DNA of 46,581 nucleotides from a virus. Location of the stretch: the IMG/VR virus record IMGVR_UViG_3300008050_000080, positions 1-46,581 of that record; one strand, written 5' to 3'. Below the pieces are notes generated by a model. The model was not told the origin of the DNA, ran no database searches, and saw nothing but the letters and a program-made list of their open reading frames with translations. Both the position numbers and the translations under genes were made by a program. Numbering within the stretch: the first letter of the stretch is position 1; each line of letters starts with the position of its first letter. This document shows positions 7,413 through 15,707 of this stretch, in pieces.

Positions 7413-7461
7413 CGTTCAACCTCACAATCCAACCAAGCGCAGATCCGGTCAGCGCACCCCT

Positions 7462-7490
7462 ATTTTACACGGATCAGGGCGTTCTGTCAA
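7462..7490 (-). promoter_or_regulatory. strong sigma-70-type promoter
   Basis: Minus strand TTGACA (7490-7485), 17 nt, TAAAAT (7467-7462). It should drive the coupled operon of SH3-like genes, kinase and phosphoesterase from 7412 down to 4476. It follows directly after a terminator. Confidence 0.85.
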
Positions 7491-7516
7491 TTGGTATATT
7501 TCCAATTATAGACAAA

Positions 7517-7545
7517 CCAACCCCGCTGCGATTGTACGGGGTTGG
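7517..7545 (-). terminator. rho-independent terminator
   Basis: A perfect 9-bp stem CCAACCCCG/CGGGGTTGG (7545-7537 with 7525-7517) and an 11-nt loop, followed on the minus strand by TTTGTCT. It ends the Hsp20/AAA+ operon before the next promoter. The T-tract is short. Confidence 0.7.
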
Positions 7546-7715
7546 CTGGTCAGATTGACAAACATCAAGTGTAATATAAATTGAAAACTTAATTTTCCTT
7601 AATGATTTCAAAGTGATAGGTTGTCACTTGACGTTTATCCACAGTCGAGTTATAATGTACTTGATGGCTGTCTAGTAGTCATTTATGTTTGGCACCCGGC
7701 GAGATCGTTAGCTTT
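7546..7715. other. AT-rich intergenic spacer
   Basis: About 170 bases between the 7716-7961 gene and the terminator, with no convincing open frame on either strand. I see AT-rich runs near 7565-7610 but no promoter with good spacing. Together with the terminator and promoter it forms the longest non-coding gap in the window (7413-7715). Confidence 0.5.
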
Positions 7716-7961
7716 CTAACTATCCTCATAATGCCGCAACTTGTCAGAATAATGAGAGGTTCGCTTTCCTGAATGAACCCAATGAACTAGATGTAATCGA
7801 ATTTCATTAGTTTTTTGCCTTGCAGATAGCTGTCGTCCGTGCAGGCCGATTCGGGCAGCAACAGTCTCGCTGGAAGTTAAAATAATTCCGGTGCCTTGCG
7901 GCATCCAACTGAATCCTTCTATACGCTGGACTAGATCGCCCTCTTCAAACGTTTGAATCAT
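7716..7961 (-). CDS. small SH3/KOW-like protein
   Basis: An 81-aa protein, MIQTFEEGDLVQRI, then GTGIILTS and LHLVHWV and YSDKLRHYED. The EGDLV start, GIIL and HWV strands match the family, with an insert of about 15 basic residues in the middle. It overlaps the upstream gene by 17 nt and is the last gene before the terminator. Confidence 0.72.
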   Translation of the reverse strand: MIQTFEEGDLVQRIEGFSWMPQGTGIILTSSETVAARIGLHGRQLSARQKTNEIRLHLVHWVHSGKRTSHYSDKLRHYEDS

Positions 7962-8160
7962 CTCGCATTACCTTAACCCTGCTAATCTCTGGGTCAACAT
8001 ATCTTCTCTGATACATTTCTTTTTTAGTGTGATACCAAAAGATCCTACATTTGTCAGAAAAATCTATAATTTCGACAACAACTCCATAGGATCTATCTGT
8101 CCCGTCCACGCTGTCAAAGTATACCAAATCCGCAAGCTCTAACTTTATCTTTTTACTCAT
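7945..8160 (-). CDS. small SH3/KOW-like protein
   Basis: A 71-aa protein, MSKKIKLELADLVYF, then YGVVVEI and RIFWYHT. GAGGA lies before the ATG, but the complementary CCTC just upstream could fold over it (CCTC-TTC-GAGG). A run of nine C (minus strand) lies 18 nt upstream. Family member, function unknown. Confidence 0.74.
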   Translation of the reverse strand: MSKKIKLELADLVYFDSVDGTDRSYGVVVEIIDFSDKCRIFWYHTKKEMYQRRYVDPEISRVKVMRDDSNV

Positions 8161-8210
8161 CTTTTCCTCGAAGAGGTGGGGGGGGGTACTGGTAGTAGGG
8201 TACTAGTTCG

Positions 8211-9191
8211 CTACAGGACAAACTCATCATCGCTCTTTTTGTTTCCTCGCAGCTCTTCTTCATATTGGCTAGAATTCTCGGTTTTCGAACGCATCTTGTT
8301 CAACCTCTTAAGAGTCTCCTTATAGTCCAAGTCAAACACTTCGATTGAAAGAATAAGCTCCTTGATGTGCGCGAACGTAAAGTTGTTTGTATCTTTAAGC
8401 ATCTTCTCTTTCATCTTGTCGTCGCTTGTCTTTGCCTTAGAATCAATGTAGTGCTTCCTCTCTCCTTCTGAGGGCATACCAATATATGTCACCCTGTCGA
8501 ACCTAGAGGGTCGATTAATCAATCTATCCGGCAACCTCTCGGGGAAGTTTGTCGTTGATAGAATGATGGTGTTAGAATATTTAATATTTCCATCGAGAAA
8601 CTGAAGAAGTGAATATTCAATTCCATCGTGGCCGCACCATGTGTCAATATCCTCAATGACAATCATGACCTTTCTATTCGGCTCGACCAAACGAAAGTCC
8701 TCATAAGTCTGCATGGTGTGCTCGGGATCATATTCAATCACAATACCATTGTCGCGGTCGATGAAGTCGTTGATAATAATAGAAGAAATCGAGGTCTTTC
8801 CGCCACCGGGTGGTCCCCATAACATAAACCCTCTCTTGTGAACCTCGCCCATCTTGTTGTATAGTTCTTTCTTATCCCAGAAGGACTTGAACTCTCCGAT
8901 AATGACTTCGGCGGGCGAACCTTCAAACCTTAAAAACTCAGAAATATCATTGGATTTTTTTTCTAGATGATGCCCCATACGATCTTCCGAAGTTGTGTAG
9001 TATCCTGCCGGAAGCAGTGGCGACGACTCCTGAATTGGATAAAACTTTCTCCCTCCACTTACCATGTATGATGAACGTTGCTGCATTTTTTCTTCCGGCT
9101 CTTCCATATAAAAATCCTCATAAAGATTGGGTGCTTCAATCGCTCTCGCAATAGAAATCTGCTTATTTACTCGTTTTGTCGCTGTTGTCAT
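8211..9191 (-). CDS. AAA+ ATPase (FtsH/BCS1-like core)
   Basis: A 326-aa protein with an N-terminal region of about 120 residues of unknown fold, then Walker A GPPGGGKTS, Walker B VMIVIEDID, sensor ILSTTNFPE and arginine fingers in RPSRFDRV. This is a classical AAA core of the BCS1/FtsH clade, without an attached protease or membrane segment. The C-terminal 40 residues are charged and probably disordered. Start overlaps the stop of the 9188-10102 gene by 4 nt, so the two are translated together. The partner or substrate is unknown. Confidence 0.87.
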   Translation of the reverse strand: MTTATKRVNKQISIARAIEAPNLYEDFYMEEPEEKMQQRSSYMVSGGRKFYPIQESSPLLPAGYYTTSEDRMGHHLEKKSNDISEFLRFEGSPAEVIIGEFKSFWDKKELYNKMGEVHKRGFMLWGPPGGGKTSISSIIINDFIDRDNGIVIEYDPEHTMQTYEDFRLVEPNRKVMIVIEDIDTWCGHDGIEYSLLQFLDGNIKYSNTIILSTTNFPERLPDRLINRPSRFDRVTYIGMPSEGERKHYIDSKAKTSDDKMKEKMLKDTNNFTFAHIKELILSIEVFDLDYKETLKRLNKMRSKTENSSQYEEELRGNKKSDDEFVL

Positions 9192-10102
9192 GTCTGAAGA
9201 ACCTTTTCAAATCTTTTAAATTCCAAATACTTGCCAAGTTTTAGATATTCTTCCGAACCTTGCCTTGTGGTGTCATAGTCTAAAGAGAATCTAATAAACT
9301 TATTCATATTCTCGGCCCAACGACCACACGTTCCGTACAGACACAACAAATCATCTTTTGTCATAAATTTGCCGGCGGCAAGCAGGCGAAAAAACTCAGT
9401 TTCGTCGAAACCGTCTCTTGCGTGTCTAATCGTTGGGATGATATGGTTCTCAATTGAATCATTAAATTCCAAATACTTGCCAACTCTTCTCAAGAAGGCG
9501 CGCTTAGGGGGGAAATCAACATTACAAGATAGAATCTTCTTTTCGTTCTTTTCAAAAAAGTCCTTGTGGAACCAAACGCTATCTTTGTCGAAGGCAATCA
9601 TGCAATTAATGAAATCGAAATCATTAATAATTCCCTCAATATCATTCTGCTTTGAAATTGATCGCTTGACAAGTTGGACCTTTGTAAATACAAAGTCTTT
9701 CTTCTCTTTTCTTACAAATACAAACGAATTTGCATATCCCGAACTACTATGAAAATCCGAACAATCCTTGAGGGTTTGGATACAATGAGCGTGGTCGGCA
9801 GCTCTGTCAAAAAAGAAGTCAATGTCTACAAACTTATGATGGTTCGCGATCATATATTTTTCCAGAGCTTTTTTCTCCATCGCTTTCCGAAGGCCGAAAA
9901 TGTTAACAATACCAATCTCTTTCCTCGAACGAAAATTCCTTGAAGATTTCTTCAGCGAACCACCATTTTCAAACAAAGCTCTGCGGGGCAAACCGCCCCC
10001 GATCTTGCCCCCTCGATCAAAAATAAACCCGAATTGTTTGTAAGCCCAATCCAAGTCCTTAATTTTGTTTTCGAGGTAACTGACCTCTTTTTTGACAATC
10101 AT
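9188..10102 (-). CDS. nucleotidyltransferase-fold protein (probable)
   Basis: A 304-aa protein. Residues 30-48 (GGKIGGGLPRRALF) and the later VDIDFFFD (about residues 92-99) are arranged like the GG...R and DxD elements of the DNA-polymerase-beta-type nucleotidyltransferase fold. A VQLV strand and INDFDFINCMIAFD follow, a pattern I associate with phage and giant-virus proteins of this fold. The rest is helical. It is coupled to the AAA+ gene. The assignment rests on motif order only; the substrate cannot be deduced. Confidence 0.55.
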   Translation of the reverse strand: MIVKKEVSYLENKIKDLDWAYKQFGFIFDRGGKIGGGLPRRALFENGGSLKKSSRNFRSRKEIGIVNIFGLRKAMEKKALEKYMIANHHKFVDIDFFFDRAADHAHCIQTLKDCSDFHSSSGYANSFVFVRKEKKDFVFTKVQLVKRSISKQNDIEGIINDFDFINCMIAFDKDSVWFHKDFFEKNEKKILSCNVDFPPKRAFLRRVGKYLEFNDSIENHIIPTIRHARDGFDETEFFRLLAAGKFMTKDDLLCLYGTCGRWAENMNKFIRFSLDYDTTRQGSEEYLKLGKYLEFKRFEKVLQT

Positions 10103-10404
10103 TAATTAATCTCCTCTAAGTATCGAAAAGCTGTTCCTCGAAACAAGTAAACTTCCTTACCTTTAAAAGTTCTGAAGGTGTGGAACTTTCTGTCGTATAT
10201 TGTCAGCGATCCCACATATATTATATATGCACCTTTGTACAGCTCATCGGCCCTTAGAAATGTACTTGGCGGGACGCGAAGCCACCCAACGTGCCAATAA
10301 TTGTCAGGCTGATCATGATATTGTGGGTGGAACACTGGATGTGTTGCTGCATCATTTGATATTTGATATAAATCGCCAATCTTGGCGTCTTTTACTAATG
10401 CCAC
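10102..10404 (-). CDS. SH3-like domain protein, GTG start
   Basis: The GTG at 10404 follows AAGGAG at 5 nt and gives a 100-aa protein (V)ALVKDAKIGDLYQI. Longer starts to 10521 are rejected because that segment is the 10418-10594 gene in another frame. The KIGDLYQI start and HVGWLRVP/GAYIIYVG strands resemble the SH3-like family. It ends with ATTAATTAATG-type spacing onto the next gene (4-nt class overlap at 10102). Confidence 0.68.
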   Translation of the reverse strand: MALVKDAKIGDLYQISNDAATHPVFHPQYHDQPDNYWHVGWLRVPPSTFLRADELYKGAYIIYVGSLTIYDRKFHTFRTFKGKEVYLFRGTAFRYLEEIN

Positions 10405-10417
10405 GATACTCCTTAAC

Positions 10418-10594
10418 CTACCAAACAGTATCTCTAGTATGATCTCCGTGAATAATACGACCCGAATTACCCGACCACCTTCGAAGAGTTTTGACCTTGC
10501 GGCCATCACACTCATGTTCAAAGATGAAATCAGAGCCCTTTTCCAACTGCCCCTTCTTCTTACAAACGGGGCACTTATCTTTCAATTTCTTCAT
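10418..10594 (-). CDS. small zinc-ribbon-like protein, 58 aa
   Basis: An ATG at 10594 opens a 58-codon frame ending TAG at 10418. The protein begins MKKLKDKCPVCKKKGQL and has HECDGR about 20 residues on, giving a CPxC...C/H pattern suited to one zinc ion. GAGGC lies upstream. It sits between Hsp20 and the SH3-like gene with normal spacing. Confidence 0.65.
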   Translation of the reverse strand: MKKLKDKCPVCKKKGQLEKGSDFIFEHECDGRKVKTLRRWSGNSGRIIHGDHTRDTVW

Positions 10595-10603
10595 AGCTGC
10601 CTC

Positions 10604-10999
10604 TTAACCAATTTTGATTGCTTGGTCTGTGGGATTCATAGACTCAGGCTTCTTGATATTAATGGTAAATACGCCGTCGACACATGACGCTGAAATATCT
10701 TCTGTCTTGGTGTCCCGTGCAACGGTCCAACTCCACGACTTCTTTGACAGCCAACGAACATCCTCTTTGTTTACAATCAGGCTGAGCTTATTGCCTCTAA
10801 GATTCAGAACAAAATCACTACGCTTCAACCCGGGAACTGGAATCGCAATGTCCCAGCCGTCTTTGTTCTCTGAAGTTTCTTCACCAAGCAGTGTTTCAAC
10901 AGCAGACTTGGCCTCGTTAAACAGCGGCCTCATTCCACCAAAAACCTCGTTAAGTTCTGTTTCCAAATCCCTACCAATACCATAACCAACTTTCCACAT
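10604..10999 (-). CDS. small heat-shock protein, Hsp20 family
   Basis: A 131-aa protein with an alpha-crystallin domain from about residue 48: DGWDIAIPVPGLKRSDF, then NKLSLIV, a Trp-rich loop and DGVFTINIKKPE near the end. The family holds unfolding proteins in an ATP-independent way. The N-terminal helix-rich arm (about 45 residues) is short. The start follows TTAGGAG. It is first in the operon after a strong extended -10 promoter. Confidence 0.88.
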   Translation of the reverse strand: MWKVGYGIGRDLETELNEVFGGMRPLFNEAKSAVETLLGEETSENKDGWDIAIPVPGLKRSDFVLNLRGNKLSLIVNKEDVRWLSKKSWSWTVARDTKTEDISASCVDGVFTINIKKPESMNPTDQAIKIG

Positions 11000-11054
11000 T
11001 TTCTATTCTCCTAATAACATGATTGCCCCAAGCCCGTGTGGCCGGCGCATGTCT

Positions 11055-11082
11055 ATTATAGCACAATGGTGCTGAAGGTCAA
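11055..11082 (-). promoter_or_regulatory. sigma-70-type extended -10 promoter for hsp20 operon
   Basis: Minus strand TTGACC (11082-11077), 16 nt, TATAAT (11060-11055) with TGC just before the -10, an extended -10 element. It lies 55 nt upstream of the Hsp20 start and just after the stop of the 567-aa gene. Confidence 0.85.
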
Positions 11083-11087
11083 GCTGT

Positions 11088-12791
11088 CTATAGAAAATCC
11101 CTTAACAGGGCGCCGACAATGCTATCTACGCTAACTTTAAGAGGTTTCTTTGTTTCTGTCACGTATGGTTTGTCGGTTGGTAGTTTGTCGAAGAAGGGCT
11201 CTCTGGCTGTGAATTGTCTATCCAAACCAACTGCGACTCTGGTTTGTTTGTTGACTTCTGCTGAGTTTTTAACAGCATCCATACCAGCCTTCTGGTTATC
11301 CCCAAGAAAATAAAGATTAATATTTTCAATCAACGAGGTTAAAGCATTGTAGATTTTGCGGACTTCACCCCTCAAAGAATAAACGTATGTCCAGGCTGCC
11401 TTGTCGATGTGTTGTCTAGAGAGAGATAGTTCTCCAAGAATGCTTGCCCTTCTTCTATAGTAATCCGCGCTGATGTGCCACTGGGATTTTTTGAGATATC
11501 CAGCCGATCTTTTAAGTGTTTCAAAAAATTGTGGATCGTTGGGATTTAATTTATCAGGGTCGTCTCCTAAAATGTTATGATATAAATTCTGGTATTCTTT
11601 TGTGTCCGATGACCGCTCCTCTTTCACTCCTTGTCTAATTTGCATTATGTATACTTGATCTTCATCCAACTTGTCACCCTTATTTAGATATTTGCCCTCT
11701 TGATTTTGAATGCCCGCCTTAACCATTGGCCCTGTAACGAGAAAAGTTGACTCTTCTCCGCGTTGCAACAAAACATATTCTAACTCGGGATCTAGAATTG
11801 TCCCAACTGGAATAACATTATCTTCATGTTCTCCAGACAATACTTCTGCTGGAGCGAGCTTGACACCTTTTGTAATTTTGTATGTCCTGGGGCCTTCTGG
11901 GTTGTGTTGTCTCAACATTCTTGATGAAAACAAATCTGATGGTCTACCAGTTTTAATAACCTCAAGCTTCTTCCTAATAAAGTCGGAATTTACTTTAATT
12001 CCGTCTCTGGTCAGCCAATTATCTAATTCTTGGCCGGGCCGATATTCATATGGAGTTGCAACCTCTCTATCCTTCACATTTTTATGACCAATCCACTCTA
12101 AGAAGTTGTCCCTTGTAATATCAAACTCATAGAACCTTAATAAAAGCTCGTCCTTGTTCTTGTCGGCCGTTTCTTTAGAAACAATAAGATATGTAATCTT
12201 ATCCTCGGTCTGTTCACTCTCTTCGCCCGGAGCAAAAAAGTTGACCAAGCTCCTAAAACTTCCCTTACACACTCCATTTTTGCTTAATACTTTGAGGCTG
12301 TAGGAGAGCTGGCGGGCGTCCTCCTCAGTTTCAGGCTTATTGCCCAGAATAACATCTGTGATTGGCAGGGAACCATCAACGGGATCAGCTAATTGTTCTC
12401 CTTCTGAAGTTCCAGCTAGCAGAGCCTCAAACAAAAAACCTGCCACAGACGGGCCAAACTCAACAACAATGCTGCGAAATATTTCCAAGAACATTAACTT
12501 TGATAGAATTTCAGCTGCTGTATATTTTTTGGATACATCGTTTGTTAGAGCAGCGTCAATAAAACTCTGTAAATTACTAACCTTTTCCTTTACAGTTGTT
12601 CCTTTGATGCCCTTTGCAATCAACTCAATAACCCTTCTGTCCGCTGAGGTGCGCCGGCCCCAATCCTCTGTGATTTTAATTGCAGGCCATCTAATTGGAT
12701 TTAATCGGGCGGATTCTTCTTCTGTTATGGTAATTCTCTTCTCCATAATATCAGAAAGAAGTTCGTTGATTAGTTGTTCTTTTTCTATCAT
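11088..12791 (-). CDS. large phage protein of unknown function, probably virion or morphogenesis
   Basis: A 567-aa, mostly hydrophilic protein with no signal peptide or membrane segment. Residues around 120-185 contain FEALLAG, ITDVILG and YSLKVL followed by KGS, an E-D-xLK order that vaguely recalls a PD-(D/E)xK nuclease core with Ser replacing the usual acid; I give this little weight. The C-terminal third is helical and rich in Lys/Tyr. It is last in the operon that starts with the acidic repeat protein and GroEL, so late expression and a structural or assembly role are likely. Confidence 0.6.
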   Translation of the reverse strand: MIEKEQLINELLSDIMEKRITITEEESARLNPIRWPAIKITEDWGRRTSADRRVIELIAKGIKGTTVKEKVSNLQSFIDAALTNDVSKKYTAAEILSKLMFLEIFRSIVVEFGPSVAGFLFEALLAGTSEGEQLADPVDGSLPITDVILGNKPETEEDARQLSYSLKVLSKNGVCKGSFRSLVNFFAPGEESEQTEDKITYLIVSKETADKNKDELLLRFYEFDITRDNFLEWIGHKNVKDREVATPYEYRPGQELDNWLTRDGIKVNSDFIRKKLEVIKTGRPSDLFSSRMLRQHNPEGPRTYKITKGVKLAPAEVLSGEHEDNVIPVGTILDPELEYVLLQRGEESTFLVTGPMVKAGIQNQEGKYLNKGDKLDEDQVYIMQIRQGVKEERSSDTKEYQNLYHNILGDDPDKLNPNDPQFFETLKRSAGYLKKSQWHISADYYRRRASILGELSLSRQHIDKAAWTYVYSLRGEVRKIYNALTSLIENINLYFLGDNQKAGMDAVKNSAEVNKQTRVAVGLDRQFTAREPFFDKLPTDKPYVTETKKPLKVSVDSIVGALLRDFL

Positions 12792-12798
12792 ATTATAA

Positions 12799-13143
12799 TT
12801 AGTCCCAAAACAGCTGTATTGCTATGATCACGCAAGATAATAGAATACTGAGCATTGTCTTTGGGTGAAAGGGGTTTTCCTGCAACATATAATAGGCCAA
12901 AACAGGGAACACGATAAACGATGCGCTGAAACCTATCAGCTTCAGCGACCATGCGGCTTCAAAGTGTGTATATAACACCTTGTTGCCGTACCAAAACAAA
13001 GCGCTCGCAGGTATTCCGAATAAGAGAATTGATAACAAAGGGTTGTTTGACCAAGCCGGGTTGATAAATTGCATATAACCCTGGAACCATCCAAACACAT
13101 GGGCGACAACAAACAACAAAAACCCCAATATTACTGTGGACAT
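12799..13143 (-). CDS. polytopic membrane protein
   Basis: A 114-aa protein with about four hydrophobic helices: residues 3-25, 35-53, 66-88 and 95-113. FGIPASALFWY and a Trp/Phe-rich ending suggest a small inner-membrane protein of the kind common in large marine phages. A role in lysis or membrane remodelling would be speculative. Confidence 0.68.
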   Translation of the reverse strand: MSTVILGFLLFVVAHVFGWFQGYMQFINPAWSNNPLLSILLFGIPASALFWYGNKVLYTHFEAAWSLKLIGFSASFIVFPVLAYYMLQENPFHPKTMLSILLSCVIIAIQLFWD

Positions 13144-13446
13144 TTAATGTAGCTCCAAAGAGATATGTGAAAATTTACTCAACTCTTTCTCAGTATCAGT
13201 ACAAACGTCTATTAAGTTCTTAAGCATATAACTTATCTCAATTTTACCATCTTGACCCACCGCATTTGATGGTAGATCATCTATTTCATTTTCCAATAGA
13301 GTTAAGTCGCTGACATACCTGCACAGCATGAACAGCAGCCTTTCATCTTCAATGCTGGCGTCTCTAACCAACATTAGCGCCCTGTCTCTGTTTCTTGCTG
13401 TAACAACAAAGACAGACAGCAAAAAGGATGCATCAACTCTCGCCAT
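13144..13446 (-). CDS. hypothetical helical protein
   Basis: A 100-aa, largely alpha-helical protein starting MARVDASFLLSVF. It overlaps the 13433-13813 gene by 14 nt and abuts the membrane-protein gene. No family or motif recognised. Confidence 0.6.
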   Translation of the reverse strand: MARVDASFLLSVFVVTARNRDRALMLVRDASIEDERLLFMLCRYVSDLTLLENEIDDLPSNAVGQDGKIEISYMLKNLIDVCTDTEKELSKFSHISLELH

Positions 13447-13813
13447 GTCGCGACTTCATTGAATCTGCAAGGTTTTTAAGGCCCTCGACCATTGCCAGCG
13501 GATCTGGCTTTGGCGGCGGCGATTCTTCTGCCGCTTCATAATCGCCCGTTAACGCTTGTTTATAAGCTTGCATGATTGTTCTAGCTTCTTCTAGGGTTGT
13601 GTAAGCGTCTTGTACAATCGCCTGTACATAAGAAAGTTCATCAATTGCCGAATCAATGCTCTCTTTTTTACACCAACGCACAGCCCCTCTTAGAGTGGAA
13701 AAGATTGCGTCGAGTCCTGGGTCAGCAGTTACTTTCTCAATCCTATCCGCTACGATGCCTGGAATATCTTCTACGTTATCTGTGACCGAATATCTGATCT
13801 TAATATTGCTCAT
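13433..13813 (-). CDS. hypothetical helical protein
   Basis: A 126-aa acidic protein with predicted long helices (residues 30-92) and a Pro-rich linker (SPPPKPDP, about 98-105). It sits one base from the GroEL stop, so it is co-translated with GroEL. It shows no GroES features. Confidence 0.6.
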   Translation of the reverse strand: MSNIKIRYSVTDNVEDIPGIVADRIEKVTADPGLDAIFSTLRGAVRWCKKESIDSAIDELSYVQAIVQDAYTTLEEARTIMQAYKQALTGDYEAAEESPPPKPDPLAMVEGLKNLADSMKSRHGES

Positions 13814-13814
13814 C

Positions 13815-15383
13815 TTAATCCTCTACAATTGCGTGGTTAGTGCTAATAAGCGTCGATACGACCGACACAGCATTCCTTAGAGCAGTGCAAGTTACACTAA
13901 CCGGATCAACAATGCCAGATTCTAGCAAGTCAACCACCTCACCTGTAGAGAAATCATACCCCAAATTGTCATCAATGTCAACAATCTTTTGTTTTACAAG
14001 GTCTGCGGACATATCCGCGTTCTCGGCAATCTTACAAATGGGGGCAGCGGCTGCTTTTTTGACCACATTAAACCCAAACATTTCATTATCAGAAATATCT
14101 TCTGGTGGAGATAGATCGGCTGCTGCTCGATATAACGGGATGCCACCACCGCCATGAATGCCATCCGTTTGGGCGGCGTGTACAGCCTCCAGCGCATCTT
14201 CAATGCGGTGTTTTTTCTCAATCATTTCAATCTGAGAATGGGCTCCCACTTTAATAACTGCGACTCCCGACAAAAGGCTAGAAATTCTTTCTTGAATCCT
14301 TTCACAGATGTTTATGTCGTCTTCTGTTCTTATCTCTTCCCTCAGAAGTTCAATGCGTTCCTCAACAAGGTCATACTTACAATCACCACCGGCAATTGTT
14401 GTTTTGTTCTTGGAAATTTCAATAGTCTTAGCATTACCCAAGTCAGACAACTTAATATCACTGATGAGCGCTCCACCCTCTCTTGTAACAAACTTTGCGC
14501 CGACAGACAGGGCAAGATCAGACAGCAATTGTCGGCGCTCTTGTCCATACTTTGGAGCCTTAATCGCTACAACCTTCATTGTTCCGCGAATCGCATTTAA
14601 GATAAGAGCACTGAGGATCTTCTTTTCAAAGTCCTCTGCAACAATCACAAAAGGCTTGCCGTCTCGGGCAACTATCTCTAGAAGCGGGAGCATTTCTTCA
14701 AGGTCTAGTTTTCTGTCTGTAACAAACAAAAGACAATCCTCAAACTTAATAGCCTTCTTTCTCTCATCTGTGATGAAAGACTCGGACGCATAACCAGCAC
14801 CAAATGAAAATCCCTCAACAATGTCCAAATAAGTTTTGGCAGTTCTTGAGTCTTCAATACTAATGGCACCATCTTTGCCAATCTTATCAATGGCTTCCGC
14901 AATCAGACGCCCGATGGATTTATCTCCGTTGGCCGAAATTGCGGCAACATGCTCAACATCATCTTTGCTGGTAATGGGCCGGCTACCCTCTCGGATAGTC
15001 TCAACAATCTGCTCACATGCAAGGTCCATACCCCTCTTTAGATCAATCGGTCGGATTCCAGCAGTTAGAAACTTCTGAGATTCTTTATACAATGCAGCAG
15101 CCAATACAATTGAGGTGGTTGTTCCGTCTCCTACGGAGTCGTTCGTTAACGAAGCAACTTCTTTGATTAGTTCTGCGCCAACTGAGGTAAAGTGCCCGGG
15201 TACTGACATAAATTTACTAATAGTTACGCCATCTTTTGTGATAACTGGTGGTCTGTCCTTGCTTTTGAGAAGCACGTTTCTGCCTCCAGGTCCAAGCGTT
15301 GCAGACACGTATTCAGACAGGTCTTCAATGCCTTTAGATAATTTAGAATGCAGCTCTGCATCCTTAATATATTTCTTACTCAT
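13815..15383 (-). CDS. groEL: GroEL-like chaperonin (Hsp60)
   Basis: A 522-aa group I chaperonin. Visible family blocks are ATLGPGGRNVLL (about residues 29-40), ITKDGVTISK, VGDGTTTS (nucleotide binding, about 85-92), then the apical domain, and HGGGGIPLYRAA in the returning equatorial domain. It is slightly shorter than E. coli GroEL and lacks the C-terminal Gly-Gly-Met tail. No groES gene is adjacent; a weak candidate lies at 25950-26279. It lies among presumptive late genes, suggesting folding of virion proteins. Confidence 0.95.
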   Translation of the reverse strand: MSKKYIKDAELHSKLSKGIEDLSEYVSATLGPGGRNVLLKSKDRPPVITKDGVTISKFMSVPGHFTSVGAELIKEVASLTNDSVGDGTTTSIVLAAALYKESQKFLTAGIRPIDLKRGMDLACEQIVETIREGSRPITSKDDVEHVAAISANGDKSIGRLIAEAIDKIGKDGAISIEDSRTAKTYLDIVEGFSFGAGYASESFITDERKKAIKFEDCLLFVTDRKLDLEEMLPLLEIVARDGKPFVIVAEDFEKKILSALILNAIRGTMKVVAIKAPKYGQERRQLLSDLALSVGAKFVTREGGALISDIKLSDLGNAKTIEISKNKTTIAGGDCKYDLVEERIELLREEIRTEDDINICERIQERISSLLSGVAVIKVGAHSQIEMIEKKHRIEDALEAVHAAQTDGIHGGGGIPLYRAAADLSPPEDISDNEMFGFNVVKKAAAAPICKIAENADMSADLVKQKIVDIDDNLGYDFSTGEVVDLLESGIVDPVSVTCTALRNAVSVVSTLISTNHAIVED

Positions 15384-15398
15384 ATTTTCCTCTTGTTG

Positions 15399-15707
15399 TT
15401 AGTTAATCTCTGCCTTGGCAGCATCGAAATCAATCTGCTCATCATCGGCAAGCTCGCTCGTAATTTTATAAAATGGATCTGTGTAAATATATTTCTCTAT
15501 GCCAGCCAGGGCTGCCTCGGAATCTCCGTCATACATTTCCACCAGCTCTTCCCTAATTGTATCAACCAGTTCAGACATCTCTTCTAAATCCTTTTCAATG
15601 CCGAGGGCATGGTGGGCTGCGTTGAGCGGGTCAGTAAATCCGACCATCTTCATATTCATCATTATGACCATGTTGTAATAAATTTTAAACAGGTGTGATT
15701 TCTTCAT
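15399..15707 (-). CDS. hypothetical protein upstream of GroEL
   Basis: A 102-aa acidic helical protein. The ATG at 15707 overlaps the previous gene by 23 nt and has only weak AGAAG upstream; later in-frame ATGs (for example at 15671, starting MVIMMNMKM) are alternatives. The middle (DLEEMSELVDTIREELVEM) is an amphipathic helix. It precedes GroEL by 15 nt. No resemblance to GroES. Confidence 0.6.
   Translation of the reverse strand: MKKSHLFKIYYNMVIMMNMKMVGFTDPLNAAHHALGIEKDLEEMSELVDTIREELVEMYDGDSEAALAGIEKYIYTDPFYKITSELADDEQIDFDAAKAEIN

Noticed and set aside
10405-10521. N-terminal extension of the 10102-10404 gene
   Set aside because: The segment encodes the zinc-ribbon-like protein in another frame, and the GTG at 10404 has AAGGAG.
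13433-13813. GroES next to GroEL
   Set aside because: The product is helical with a Pro-rich linker and lacks the beta pattern of GroES.
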